DNA from: Puniceicoccaceae bacterium K14
GTDB lineage: Bacteria > Verrucomicrobiota > Verrucomicrobiia > Opitutales > Opitutaceae
Reading direction: 5' to 3'
Assembly (NCBI GenBank): GCA_022538095.1
Contig: JAKYXN010000010.1
Span: 1-64,000, forward strand
DNA length: 64,000 nt
The translations under genes and the position numbers were made by a program. Shown piece after piece: positions 45,855 to 54,017 of this stretch. Within the stretch, counting starts at the first letter, position 1, and each line of letters begins with the position of its first letter. The notes under the pieces were generated by a model that saw only the letters and a list, made by a program, of their open reading frames with translations, was not told where the DNA came from and made no database searches.

Positions 45855-46383
45855 TGACTCTCAGTGGCCATATTGGGTGGTCGCTTCGCTAAAAAATTGG
45901 AACGAAGGGGCTTTGATGCAAGCGGGACCTTTGGATTGAGTTGGATACGTAAATTGTGATGTTATGCCTTTTAGAGCCTAATTTTGAAGTTGATTTGGGC
46001 TTGGAAAATGATGGATACGGTGAATTTTGCCACTTTTGATGGCTGTATTCGTTATTTTTTGTCGGCTTAATCGCACTAATTATTCCCAAATTGGTATTCA
46101 ATTTTTAATATTTGCGGTCGAATAAGGTACAGAATCGTATCACATATGCTCATTTGGGCCGTGAATTTTCAAATTCTGCGTAACAAATAATGGAATACCC
46201 CTAAATTTTTGACGAATTTTTGAATACAGGCCCGAAATCAGTCGTTAATTTTGTAAAAAACCTTTGTAACCAAAAAATAAGAACGATATAAGGTTTGCAA
46301 AACCCTCATTTAGGGTTACTTACATTAGACTAAAGGAATTAGAATCTTCTAAATAAACCTATAAACCATAAGATAGCAAAGCT
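45855..46383. other. AT-rich intergenic region upstream of the RHH-H1 gene
   Basis: 529 bases without a supported gene. It is clearly richer in A/T than the surroundings, with many A and T runs. A minus-strand frame (45889-46101) exists but has no start signals. A promoter is placed at its right end (46264-46292). Confidence 0.5.
46264..46292 (+). promoter_or_regulatory. predicted sigma-70 promoter of the RHH-H1 gene
   Basis: TTGTAA (46264-46269), a 17-base spacer and TATAAG (46287-46292). Transcription would begin near 46299, just before the hairpin AACCCT CATTT AGGGTT (46301-46317), which would sit at the very 5' end of the mRNA and could stabilise it. The leader is about 85 bases. Confidence 0.6.
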
Positions 46384-47022
46384 ATGGCAGCAAAAAAAAG
46401 CGCTGAGAGTTCACCTCTCACATTCGATCTCAAAGCAGATTTAATCTCTGTTTTGGACAAATATCAAACAAAGCTCGGTGGCGTTTCAAAGAGCGAGATC
46501 ATCCGTCATGCGATCTCTCAATTCGACTACGCTACTTTTAAACCAGTAGTTGAACCTCATCGTCAAATTTCTGTACGTCTTCCTCTTAAGCAGAAGAATT
46601 CGTTGGTGAAACTAGCGAAGGGCAAAAAAGTAAGCATCGGAGAATTGCTCCGTGCAGCTTTGGAATCTCTTCCAGGAAACCCAGCGTCTTCCGGTATCGA
46701 GAAGCCAGCTCCTAAGAAACCAGCTCCAAAAAAGGCAGCTAAGAAGGTTGTTAAAAAAGCGGCCAAGAAAGCAGCTAAGAAGCCTGCAGCTAAGAAAGCT
46801 GCAAAGAAGGCAGCTCCTAAGAAAGCAGTTAAGAAGGCAGCTCCTAAGAAAGTTGTAAAGAAAGCAGCTCCTAAGAAGGTTGTAAAGAAAGCAGCTAAGA
46901 AGGCAGCTCCTAAGAAGGCAGCTCCTAAGAAGGCAGCTCCTAAGAAGGCAGCTCCTAAGAAGGCAGCTCCTAAGAAAGTTGCTAAGAAGGCGGTAAAGAA
47001 GACTGCTAAGAAAAAGAAGTAA
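46384..47022 (+). CDS. double ribbon-helix-helix protein with histone H1-like tail
   Basis: 212 residues. The N-terminal half (about 10-100) contains two segments that each look like a ribbon-helix-helix unit: LTFDLKADLISVLDKYQTKL...SKSEIIRHAISQF and RQISVRLPLKQKNSLVKLAK...SIGELLRAALESL. From about 107 to the end the chain is almost only Lys, Ala, Pro and Val in KKAAPKK/KKAAKK repeats, as in histone H1-like bacterial proteins (Hc1, AlgP). It is thus probably a nucleoid-associated protein with sequence-aware head and DNA-condensing tail. The predicted strong promoter and terminator suit an abundant protein. The combination is by eye; head fold needs structure prediction. Confidence 0.88.
   Translation: MAAKKSAESSPLTFDLKADLISVLDKYQTKLGGVSKSEIIRHAISQFDYATFKPVVEPHRQISVRLPLKQKNSLVKLAKGKKVSIGELLRAALESLPGNPASSGIEKPAPKKPAPKKAAKKVVKKAAKKAAKKPAAKKAAKKAAPKKAVKKAAPKKVVKKAAPKKVVKKAAKKAAPKKAAPKKAAPKKAAPKKAAPKKVAKKAVKKTAKKKK
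46897..46971 (+). repeat. five perfect copies of a 15-bp coding repeat
   Basis: AAGAAGGCAGCTCCT is repeated five times without change, encoding KKAAP. Identical copies at the DNA level suggest recent expansion; in-frame gain or loss of units would change tail length without breaking the gene. Confidence 0.95.
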
Positions 47023-47046
47023 TTCTTTTTTCAGCACTTAAATTTT

Positions 47047-47076
47047 AAGCCGAGGTTAACGCCTCGGCTTTTTTTT
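47047..47076 (+). terminator. intrinsic terminator of the RHH-H1 gene
   Basis: AAGCCGAGG and CCTCGGCTT pair around a TTAACG loop and are followed by a run of eight T. It lies 24 bases after the stop codon. Confidence 0.93.
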
Positions 47077-47149
47077 GCGTCTACCCGAATTTGATTTCCA
47101 GTGTTGTTTGTGGTTTGCGTTTGTTGGTCCGATTCGAAATTTTGAAAAT

Positions 47150-48664
47150 ATGTCTCTTTTTCTAGGAATCGATAGTGGAACCCAAAGTGTTAAGGCGGTT
47201 GTTTATGACGCGACTGCTAAGAAAATAGTAGCCGAAGGAAAAGCTCCTCACTCATTGATAAGTGGGCTGCCAAGCGGCCATATGGAACAGCATCCGGAGG
47301 AGTGGGCAAAGGCGATGGACGATGCTATTTTGTCAGCTTTGGCTAATATAGACAAATCAGCAGTCAAAGCCATTGGAGTGAGCGGTCAGCAACATGGGTT
47401 TGTACCGTTGGACGGCGAGGGGAAGGTGATTCGCCCAGCGAAGCTCTGGTGTGATACTAGCACGATGGAAGAGTGTTCTCTAATCGCAGATGCTCTCGGG
47501 GGGCAAATGGCTGCGATCGATAAAATAGGAAATCGAATACTTCCGGGGTTTACTGCACCGAAGATTCTTTGGTTGAAGCGCAATGAGCCTGAAAAATTTG
47601 CTCGATTGCGTCATGTATTGCTCCCGCATGACTACTTGAATTTTTACCTGACGGGTGAGTATTTCATGGAATACGGTGATGCCTCTGGTACTGCGATGAT
47701 GGATGTAAAGTCGAGAGGGTGGTCGCTGGAAGTTATCAACGCGATAGATCCCTGTGTTGTGGAATATTTGCCGGACTTGTCTAGCAGTGACTCTCCTTGC
47801 GGTTGTTTGAGGAAAGAAATCGCAGAGAAATATGGATTGTCTGAACAAGTACTCGTGAGTTCGGGCGGCGGTGACAATATGATGGGAGCGATCGGTACTG
47901 GAAATGTACGCAGTGGAGTCGCTACTGCGAGCTTCGGTACCAGTGGTACGATCTACGCATATAACGATAAGCCTGTGATCGATTCAAATGGTGAAATCGC
48001 AGCGTTTTGCGATTCGACCAACGGTTATTTGCCATTGCTGTGTACGATGAATGTAACCACGGTTTCTGAGCAATTTCGTAAGCTATTTAGCATGGATCAC
48101 GAGGCATTGAATACGGCTCTTAATTCTGTCGAGCCTGGATGCGACGGGCTCTTTATGCTTCCTTACCTTGAGGGGGAGCGCACTCCTTCATTACCAACAG
48201 CTTCTGGCGTATTTTTTGGTTTGAATCAAAAGACGATTTCGCCCGAGCATATGCTGCGAGCGGCTGTTGAAGGTGTTACCATGGGAATGAATTTCGGACT
48301 ACGTCGCTTGCGCGAGTTGGGTGTCAAAACCAATGAAGTGCGTTTAACCGGTGGTGGTTCTCGCAGTGAGGCTTGGCGACGTATTATAGCCGATGCATTT
48401 GGTACTTCAGTTGTGTGTATGGCAGAGGACGAAGGAGCGGCTTTAGGTGGAGCGTTACAGGCGGAGTGGTGCTTTAGAAAACAAAGCGATTCGTCACTAG
48501 AAATTGCGAGTGTTGTAGAAGGAGCAACTCAATTGGATGAGTCCACTCGCTTGGAAGCGAACGCCGAGAGTCATGCAAAGTATCAGGAAATGCAGACGTT
48601 TTTCGATAAGCTAACTCGATCGATGCAACCAATTTTTGACGAACACGTTGCGTTCAAGTCGTAA
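47150..48664 (+). CDS. xylB: FGGY family carbohydrate kinase, xylulokinase-like
   Basis: 504 residues from ATG 47150. The N-terminal phosphate-binding LGIDSGTQSVKAVVYD, the catalytic-base region GQQHGFVPLD with LWCDTST, and the C-terminal TGGGSRSEAWRRIIADAFG (FGGY signature 2) are present. GHMEQHPEEWA and GQQHG are typical of xylulokinases, which phosphorylate D-xylulose. xylA and a sugar transporter are not adjacent, so the substrate stays an inference. It ends in a hairpin that reaches into the convergent pap gene. Confidence 0.9.
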   Translation: MSLFLGIDSGTQSVKAVVYDATAKKIVAEGKAPHSLISGLPSGHMEQHPEEWAKAMDDAILSALANIDKSAVKAIGVSGQQHGFVPLDGEGKVIRPAKLWCDTSTMEECSLIADALGGQMAAIDKIGNRILPGFTAPKILWLKRNEPEKFARLRHVLLPHDYLNFYLTGEYFMEYGDASGTAMMDVKSRGWSLEVINAIDPCVVEYLPDLSSSDSPCGCLRKEIAEKYGLSEQVLVSSGGGDNMMGAIGTGNVRSGVATASFGTSGTIYAYNDKPVIDSNGEIAAFCDSTNGYLPLLCTMNVTTVSEQFRKLFSMDHEALNTALNSVEPGCDGLFMLPYLEGERTPSLPTASGVFFGLNQKTISPEHMLRAAVEGVTMGMNFGLRRLRELGVKTNEVRLTGGGSRSEAWRRIIADAFGTSVVCMAEDEGAALGGALQAEWCFRKQSDSSLEIASVVEGATQLDESTRLEANAESHAKYQEMQTFFDKLTRSMQPIFDEHVAFKS

Positions 48665-48749
48665 GGCGTTTTAAAAGCAAGTTTGCTTAGAATGTCTGCC
48701 TAAGGAGAAAATCCCTCGAAGCTACGAATAATGATTGAGAGGGAGGAAG

Positions 48750-48772
48750 GCCCGTTACATGACGGGCTTTTT
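48750..48772 (+). terminator. intrinsic terminator of the xylB-like gene, inside the pap 3' end
   Basis: GCCCGT (48750-48755) pairs with ACGGGC (48762-48767) around a TACATG loop, followed by TTTTT. The hairpin includes the stop and last codons (Pro-Val-Met) of the convergent phosphotransferase gene, so the two features share bases. Confidence 0.8.
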
Positions 48773-50242
48773 GTACTTTTTGATACCTGCTTTTAGAGCT
48801 GCGATTGTCGTGTCTAATGTTTCGAGGCGAGCTCTCATTTTGCAGGTGGAAGCGACTATATTCCAGGGAGCGTAGTCTGTATTGGTGTTAGCGATCATTT
48901 CGTTTACGCACTCAATATAACGGTCCCATTGTTTGTGGTTGCGCCAATCCTCGTCTGTTATCTTCCAGCGCTTGAGAGGATTTTCTTCACGTGCCTTAAA
49001 GCGCTCAAGTTGAGTTTCTTTGTCGATGTGTAGCCAGAATTTTATGATGATAGTACCGAATTCGTGCAGGTGTTTTTCGGTTTCATTCATCTCTCTATAC
49101 GCTCGCTCCCACTCTTCGTTGGAGCAGAAACCTTCAACCCTTTCTACGAGAACTCGGCCGTACCAGGACCGGTCAAATATACTTATATGGCCTTGGCGTG
49201 GCATTTGTTTCCAGAAGCGCCACATGTAGTGTTGGGCGAATTCTTCTTTTGTCGGAGCTCCGACAGGAATGACGTCGTAGCCACGAGGGTCCATTCCTTG
49301 TAAAAGTCGCTTGATGCATCCGCCTTTGCCAGCGGCGTCAGAGCCGCAATATACCATGACGACGGGTATTTGCAGGTAATGAACTTCATGTACGAGATCA
49401 TGAATGATTGCCTGTTTTTCTTTGAGAGCTGCTTTATACTCGACCCGGTCCATTGGCCCGGGAAATTCGACTTCAGCCAGATAGTCGTGCCCGTTGTAAG
49501 GTACCCAATTCTTCTTGATAGCCTCAGTTTCTTGTTGGTTTTTGACTGCTTCGACTTCTTTATGAATCCGGTTTATTATCGTCTGATTTACTTGGATACT
49601 TGCTTCTTTGAATTCGTCTGTACTGATGACTGTCCAAGGAGCGAAGTCGTGGTCGCTCTTATCAATAAATTTTGTGACTGTATTGAGATAGCTTTTGTAT
49701 TGGCGGTGGCGTTTCCAGTCCTTAGCTGTTACCCGCCAAGTTGTCTTTGGGTTTTGCTCTAGTTTGGTGAGACGGCGAGATTGCTCCTTTTTGGAGACAG
49801 TTAGGAAAATCTTGATAACGACAACATTATCGTCGTGGAGTTGTTGTTCAAATTGTCGTATGTATTCGAGGTAGTTGTCTACCTGTCCGTCCGAAATCTT
49901 TCCTTCTGCCCAAGCATCTAGAACAAGGTAGTAGGCACTGCGATCGAGGAATTGGACCATGCCTCGTGCGGGCGTATTTTTCCAGAACTGGTTAAGTAAC
50001 GGGTACTTGTTGGCGCCTGAGTCACTGGCATGAGTGGAATGGACTTTGTAAGTGCGGGCGTCCATTTCTAGCAACAGTTGGTTGAGAATTTGCCCTTTCA
50101 TAGAGGCATCCAAGCCCTCAACAATTACTAGAGTTGGAATATTTAATTCCTTCGCTTCTCGTTGAACAACTCCTAGTTGAATTGCGAGTGCTTTGAGGAT
50201 GGCCTTATTTGAAGGCTGTAGGCTTTCTTCTGTTTCGCTCAT
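48755..50242 (-). CDS. pap: polyphosphate:AMP phosphotransferase (PPK2 class II)
   Basis: 495 residues with two fused PPK2 domains, the layout of class II enzymes that make ADP from AMP and polyphosphate. The C-terminal domain (about 265-490) has a normal Walker A, YCGSDAAGKGGCIKRL, the lid HYMWRFWKQMPRQGHI and Walker B IFDRSWYGRVLVERVEGF. In the N-terminal domain (about 20-240) Walker A is degenerate (VEGLDASMKGQI, no GKG), though the FLDRSAYYLVLD strand remains, so it is probably structural. It may link polyphosphate to nucleotide balance. The gene stands alone. Confidence 0.94.
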   Translation of the reverse strand: MSETEESLQPSNKAILKALAIQLGVVQREAKELNIPTLVIVEGLDASMKGQILNQLLLEMDARTYKVHSTHASDSGANKYPLLNQFWKNTPARGMVQFLDRSAYYLVLDAWAEGKISDGQVDNYLEYIRQFEQQLHDDNVVVIKIFLTVSKKEQSRRLTKLEQNPKTTWRVTAKDWKRHRQYKSYLNTVTKFIDKSDHDFAPWTVISTDEFKEASIQVNQTIINRIHKEVEAVKNQQETEAIKKNWVPYNGHDYLAEVEFPGPMDRVEYKAALKEKQAIIHDLVHEVHYLQIPVVMVYCGSDAAGKGGCIKRLLQGMDPRGYDVIPVGAPTKEEFAQHYMWRFWKQMPRQGHISIFDRSWYGRVLVERVEGFCSNEEWERAYREMNETEKHLHEFGTIIIKFWLHIDKETQLERFKAREENPLKRWKITDEDWRNHKQWDRYIECVNEMIANTNTDYAPWNIVASTCKMRARLETLDTTIAALKAGIKKYKKPVM

Positions 50243-50327
50243 GCGTTTAGATTAATTGGGAAAAGCAAAAGTTTCCGCCAATTAGGTGTTTTTGTAAAAG
50301 ACTTTTTCTTTGCGTCGAGAATCTTGC

Positions 50328-51827
50328 TTAATCGCTTGTGTAGCCAAAAAGCTTGTTCTTTTTAATGTGCTCGACTGCTTTTGCGGGCACCATGTTTTCC
50401 CAGGATGCATCGCCTTCTGCGATACAGGTGAGCACATCTCTTGAGAAAATCTCTAATAACTCTTCATTGACCCCTTTGATTGGTTCAATAAAGCCGTTTT
50501 CCAGGAGGTAATCGTACAAGTGACTGAGATCGGTTGCCACTTTGAGGTTTCCGCAGGTAATTAGCATATCATCGGTGATACCTCCCGTGGTTACCTTTTC
50601 ATCTAGATCGACTTTTTCGAGGGTATCCTCCGACATCAGTTTTTTGTACTGTCGATAAGCTCTTTGTTTCATCGGATAGATGTACAGCTTTACCGAATTA
50701 CGGAAGAGTCGTCCGAAATTTTCTAGGATTCCTCCTTGGAGATTGGTGTAGTACTTGGAATTGAAAACCTCTAGCAAGTTGTTGATCCCCATGGCGACAC
50801 CGATCATTTCTTGGGTAAAGCGGCGGAAGTAGGCGGTGAGTCGGTAGAACTCGAAGTAGTTAGAGATCAATACATAGTTGCCAGTTGCAGCTAGTGTGTC
50901 GATTCGATCGAGGAAGTCTTTAATGTCTAGGGTTCCTCCAGCGAGCAGATTGTTCATCGTGATCTCAGCTAGAGCGACGACTTCTTTGTCCTGCACTTGT
51001 GGCTCTTGAATAAATTGAGCGCCTGAACATTTGAGCATATCGATATTTACTTTGGATACTGGTCGGAAGCTGCCGCGTTCGACCAAAATAGCCTTTTTGT
51101 AGAAAACTTCCGAAGGCTGCATGATTTCACCCTCGGGGTTGAAAAGCACAGCATTGGTAAGTCCGAAGTTCACTAGGTTCAAATTCATGATACGATTATC
51201 AGTATCTTTGAAGAACTCTCCGGAGACATAAATTAGATCTATTTCAATACGCTCAGGCCCTAGGTTGTCTATAAGCGATTTGATTAGTTCGTCTGGATTG
51301 TTAGCGAGTTTGAGGGCTCCATATATAAGGTTGGTTCCGAGGATACCGATCGCTTCCTGCTGACGGAGGTTATCATTGTCCCACATTCGCGCATGGAGGA
51401 TAATGTCGTTTGGTTTGGTTTCAGGAGTAGCTTGGAAACGAATACCGAGCCAACCGTGAGCATCGTTGCCGCCGCGGTAGCCTTTGGCCTTAACAGTGTT
51501 GGCAAATGCGAAAAACGTTTTTTCTTTTCCAACTTTCTCAGATAAGCGTTCTTCGAGGAGACCGTATTCGTGGTCTAGCATCGTCTCTAGTCTTTTTCGA
51601 GATACGTATCGTCCTGCTTTTCCGTAAATAGAATCGCTGAACGTCATGTCATAGGCGGAAATTGTCTTGGCGATGGTCCCGGCGGCTCCACCAGCATGGA
51701 AAAAATTACGAGCGGTTTCTTGACCTGCCCCGATCTCTGCAAATGTGCCGTACTTTTGGTCGTCGAGGTTTATTCGTAGGGCTTTGCGGTTTGTGGTGAG
51801 GAGTTCGTTGTTGGTGTCGTTACTCAT
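50328..51827 (-). CDS. conserved protein of unknown function (LRINLD...FAEIGAGQE family)
   Basis: 499 residues with no signal peptide or membrane helix. The N-terminal block NLDDQKYGTFAEIGAGQE, followed by FFHAGGAAGTIAKTISAYDM and DSIYGKAGRYVSRKRL, is one I recognise as strongly conserved in many phyla; members are sometimes labelled TonB-dependent receptor, which the soluble, non-barrel sequence does not support. The Gly-rich block is reminiscent of a nucleotide- or phosphate-binding loop, but no standard Walker motif fits. Later parts (ENFGRLFRNSVKLYIYPM) are also well-formed. Neighbours are pap and the divergent cstA, which give no clear role. Confidence 0.9.
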   Translation of the reverse strand: MSNDTNNELLTTNRKALRINLDDQKYGTFAEIGAGQETARNFFHAGGAAGTIAKTISAYDMTFSDSIYGKAGRYVSRKRLETMLDHEYGLLEERLSEKVGKEKTFFAFANTVKAKGYRGGNDAHGWLGIRFQATPETKPNDIILHARMWDNDNLRQQEAIGILGTNLIYGALKLANNPDELIKSLIDNLGPERIEIDLIYVSGEFFKDTDNRIMNLNLVNFGLTNAVLFNPEGEIMQPSEVFYKKAILVERGSFRPVSKVNIDMLKCSGAQFIQEPQVQDKEVVALAEITMNNLLAGGTLDIKDFLDRIDTLAATGNYVLISNYFEFYRLTAYFRRFTQEMIGVAMGINNLLEVFNSKYYTNLQGGILENFGRLFRNSVKLYIYPMKQRAYRQYKKLMSEDTLEKVDLDEKVTTGGITDDMLITCGNLKVATDLSHLYDYLLENGFIEPIKGVNEELLEIFSRDVLTCIAEGDASWENMVPAKAVEHIKKNKLFGYTSD

Positions 51828-52034
51828 ACTAATTAAAGAGCTATTCGCGGGCCAAGAAAGGGCAAGCTTGAGAATTGAACAATTTAGTGAAACTCTTTGC
51901 AGAATTAGGCATTAAATGAGCACACTGTGCGATTGCTCCGGTGTTTTTGGTCAAAACGGGAAAATTTCGTTTACCTCGATTAAGACACAAAGAAGAATTT
52001 GCTGTTCGTAAACTTTCATACCCTTTTAAAACTC
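51828..52034. other. divergent intergenic region before cstA
   Basis: 207 bases that must contain the promoters of cstA (plus) and the 499-residue gene (minus). I see no clear hexamers, operator or CRP-like dyad. Confidence 0.35.
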
Positions 52035-53903
52035 ATGGAAACGCTTCTTATTGCCCTTGGTTCCGGGATATTGTTCATTGTCGCTTACAACACGTACGGC
52101 AAATACCTTGCTCGAAAGATTTTTAAGTTGGATGTGAATGCCAACGTTCCGAGTAAAGATTTAAGAGACGACAAGGATTTCGTCCCAACAAAGAAGTTTG
52201 TCGTCTTCGGTCATCATTTTACGTCTATCGCTGGAACTGGGCCTATTGTTGGACCTGCAATTGCCGTCATTTGGGGCTGGGTGCCGGCTTTGCTTTGGGT
52301 GATATTTGGGTCTATTTTGATTGGAGCGGTGCATGATTTTGGGGCACTCGTCGTTTCGATGCGAAACAAAGGGCAAACGGTCGGAGAAGTTGCGGGACGG
52401 GTATTGAACCCGAGAATACGGTTCTTATTCCTGTTCGTGCTCTTTATGGCTTTGACGATCGTTTTGGCGATTTTTGGATTGGTGATAGCGATTGTTTTTC
52501 AGCTGTACCCAACCTCAATTTTTCCCTGTCTTGTACAAATACCGTTAGCGATCTTGATCGGCGTTTGGCTCCACCGAAAAGGAGTTAACTTACTTATCCC
52601 TTCTATTTTAGCGTTAGGAATTATGTATATTACCGTTGCCTTTGGCGACGTTGGCTTTTTGCACAGTTTCAATAGTTCGTTGGCCAAGTGGCCTCTCGCA
52701 GCCTGGGTCGCAGTGCTTTTGGGGTATTCTTATGTTGCGTCAGTATTGCCTGTTTGGATGCTGCTGCAGCCTCGAGACTTTATCAATAGCCTGCAGTTAG
52801 TGACTGCTCTCGGGTTGGTCGTTTTGGGCTTGTTTTTCGCTGCATTTTTTGGTGGAGCTCCGATCGAAGGATCTGAACTCCGCCCGGATTTGGAAATTGC
52901 AGCTCCCGCATTCCAGTTCGGAGTTTTAGGAGCTCCTTTGTTATTTCCATTTTTGTTTATCACAATTGCGTGTGGGGCCATTAGCGGGTTTCACTGCTTG
53001 GTTTCGAGTGGTACATCGAGCAAACAGTTGGAGAATGAGAAGGATGCTCAGTTTATTGGATACGGATCGATGCTGACTGAAGGCTTCCTAGCTGTGCTCG
53101 TTATTTTAGCCTGTGTTGCTGGGATTGGTCTTGGAATTCCCGATGGGGAAGGAGCTTATTTGTTTGGTGAATCTGCTTGGGCCTCCCGCTACTCTTCCTG
53201 GCAAGCGGCTGGGGGATTGGGAGCCAAGATCGGAGCATTTGTAGATGGATCTGCGAATTTCTTAAAAGCGATGGGTATTGCACCCGGATTTGCAGTCGCT
53301 TTGATGGGGGTATTGGTCGCTTCCTTTGCTGCGACTACTTTGGATACTGCTTGCCGATTGCAGCGTTACGTTGTCCAAGAGCTAGCGTCGACTTTCGTTT
53401 CGAACCGAGAAAAAGGCCTGTCCGCTAACCCATTCTCTTTGTTGACCGATAAACACGGAGCCACGATTTTCGCGGTTGTCACCGCATTCTGCTTAGCGGC
53501 GATTCCTTTACCGGGCAGCGAATTGTCTTGGGCAAATGTGGGCAAAGGCGGTTTGATTCTTTGGCCCCTTTTTGGCGCGACGAATCAACTGCTAGGTGGA
53601 TTGGCGTTCCTCGTCATTGCTTTTTGGATGTGGCGCCGTCGTCTACCTGTTTGGTTTATTGTTTTGCCGACAATTTTCATGTTGATCATGCCAGCGTGGG
53701 CAATGACTCATCAGTTATTCATCCAGGGCATCGGAAAGGATACCGGTTGGTTATTCGCTGAAACTAAGAATTGGCCTCTTATCTCCATTGCTTTGGCAAC
53801 CTTGGCCCTGGAAGTATGGATGGTGGTTGAGGCTTTCCTCGCTTGGCCTAAAGCGAAGGGAGTCTTGGAAGAGTCGCTTGTTGGCGAGGCTCTCTCGGAC
53901 TAA
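52035..53903 (+). CDS. cstA: carbon starvation protein CstA (peptide/pyruvate transporter)
   Basis: 622 residues from ATG 52035; the upstream frame extension has no homologous character. About 16 membrane helices. The CstA N-domain begins with YNTYGKYLARKIFKLD, the conserved FGHHFTSIAGTGPIVGPAIA, and GAVHDFGALVVSMRNKG follow. CstA proteins take up pyruvate or peptides on carbon starvation. The C-terminal LILWPLFGATNQLLGGLAF block is intact. No sensor kinase pair (BtsSR type) is beside it. Confidence 0.95.
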   Translation: METLLIALGSGILFIVAYNTYGKYLARKIFKLDVNANVPSKDLRDDKDFVPTKKFVVFGHHFTSIAGTGPIVGPAIAVIWGWVPALLWVIFGSILIGAVHDFGALVVSMRNKGQTVGEVAGRVLNPRIRFLFLFVLFMALTIVLAIFGLVIAIVFQLYPTSIFPCLVQIPLAILIGVWLHRKGVNLLIPSILALGIMYITVAFGDVGFLHSFNSSLAKWPLAAWVAVLLGYSYVASVLPVWMLLQPRDFINSLQLVTALGLVVLGLFFAAFFGGAPIEGSELRPDLEIAAPAFQFGVLGAPLLFPFLFITIACGAISGFHCLVSSGTSSKQLENEKDAQFIGYGSMLTEGFLAVLVILACVAGIGLGIPDGEGAYLFGESAWASRYSSWQAAGGLGAKIGAFVDGSANFLKAMGIAPGFAVALMGVLVASFAATTLDTACRLQRYVVQELASTFVSNREKGLSANPFSLLTDKHGATIFAVVTAFCLAAIPLPGSELSWANVGKGGLILWPLFGATNQLLGGLAFLVIAFWMWRRRLPVWFIVLPTIFMLIMPAWAMTHQLFIQGIGKDTGWLFAETKNWPLISIALATLALEVWMVVEAFLAWPKAKGVLEESLVGEALSD

Positions 53904-54017
53904 GCTGATAGAGAAGTTGCGAGTGTTTTGTAAAAGAGACTGCTTGAAGTGACAAATGAATTGCCGATCAGGCCCATTCTGGAAAGGGTTTGAGCGGAAA
54001 TATCCTGAAAATTGCAT

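Noticed and set aside
45889-46101. 70-codon minus-strand frame
   Set aside because: AT-rich composition, no ribosome-binding site and no recognisable domain; likely chance in an AT-rich gap.
46897-46971. Regular 15-bp repeats as a CRISPR array
   Set aside because: Units are contiguous, without spacers, and encode KKAAP in frame inside the H1-like tail.
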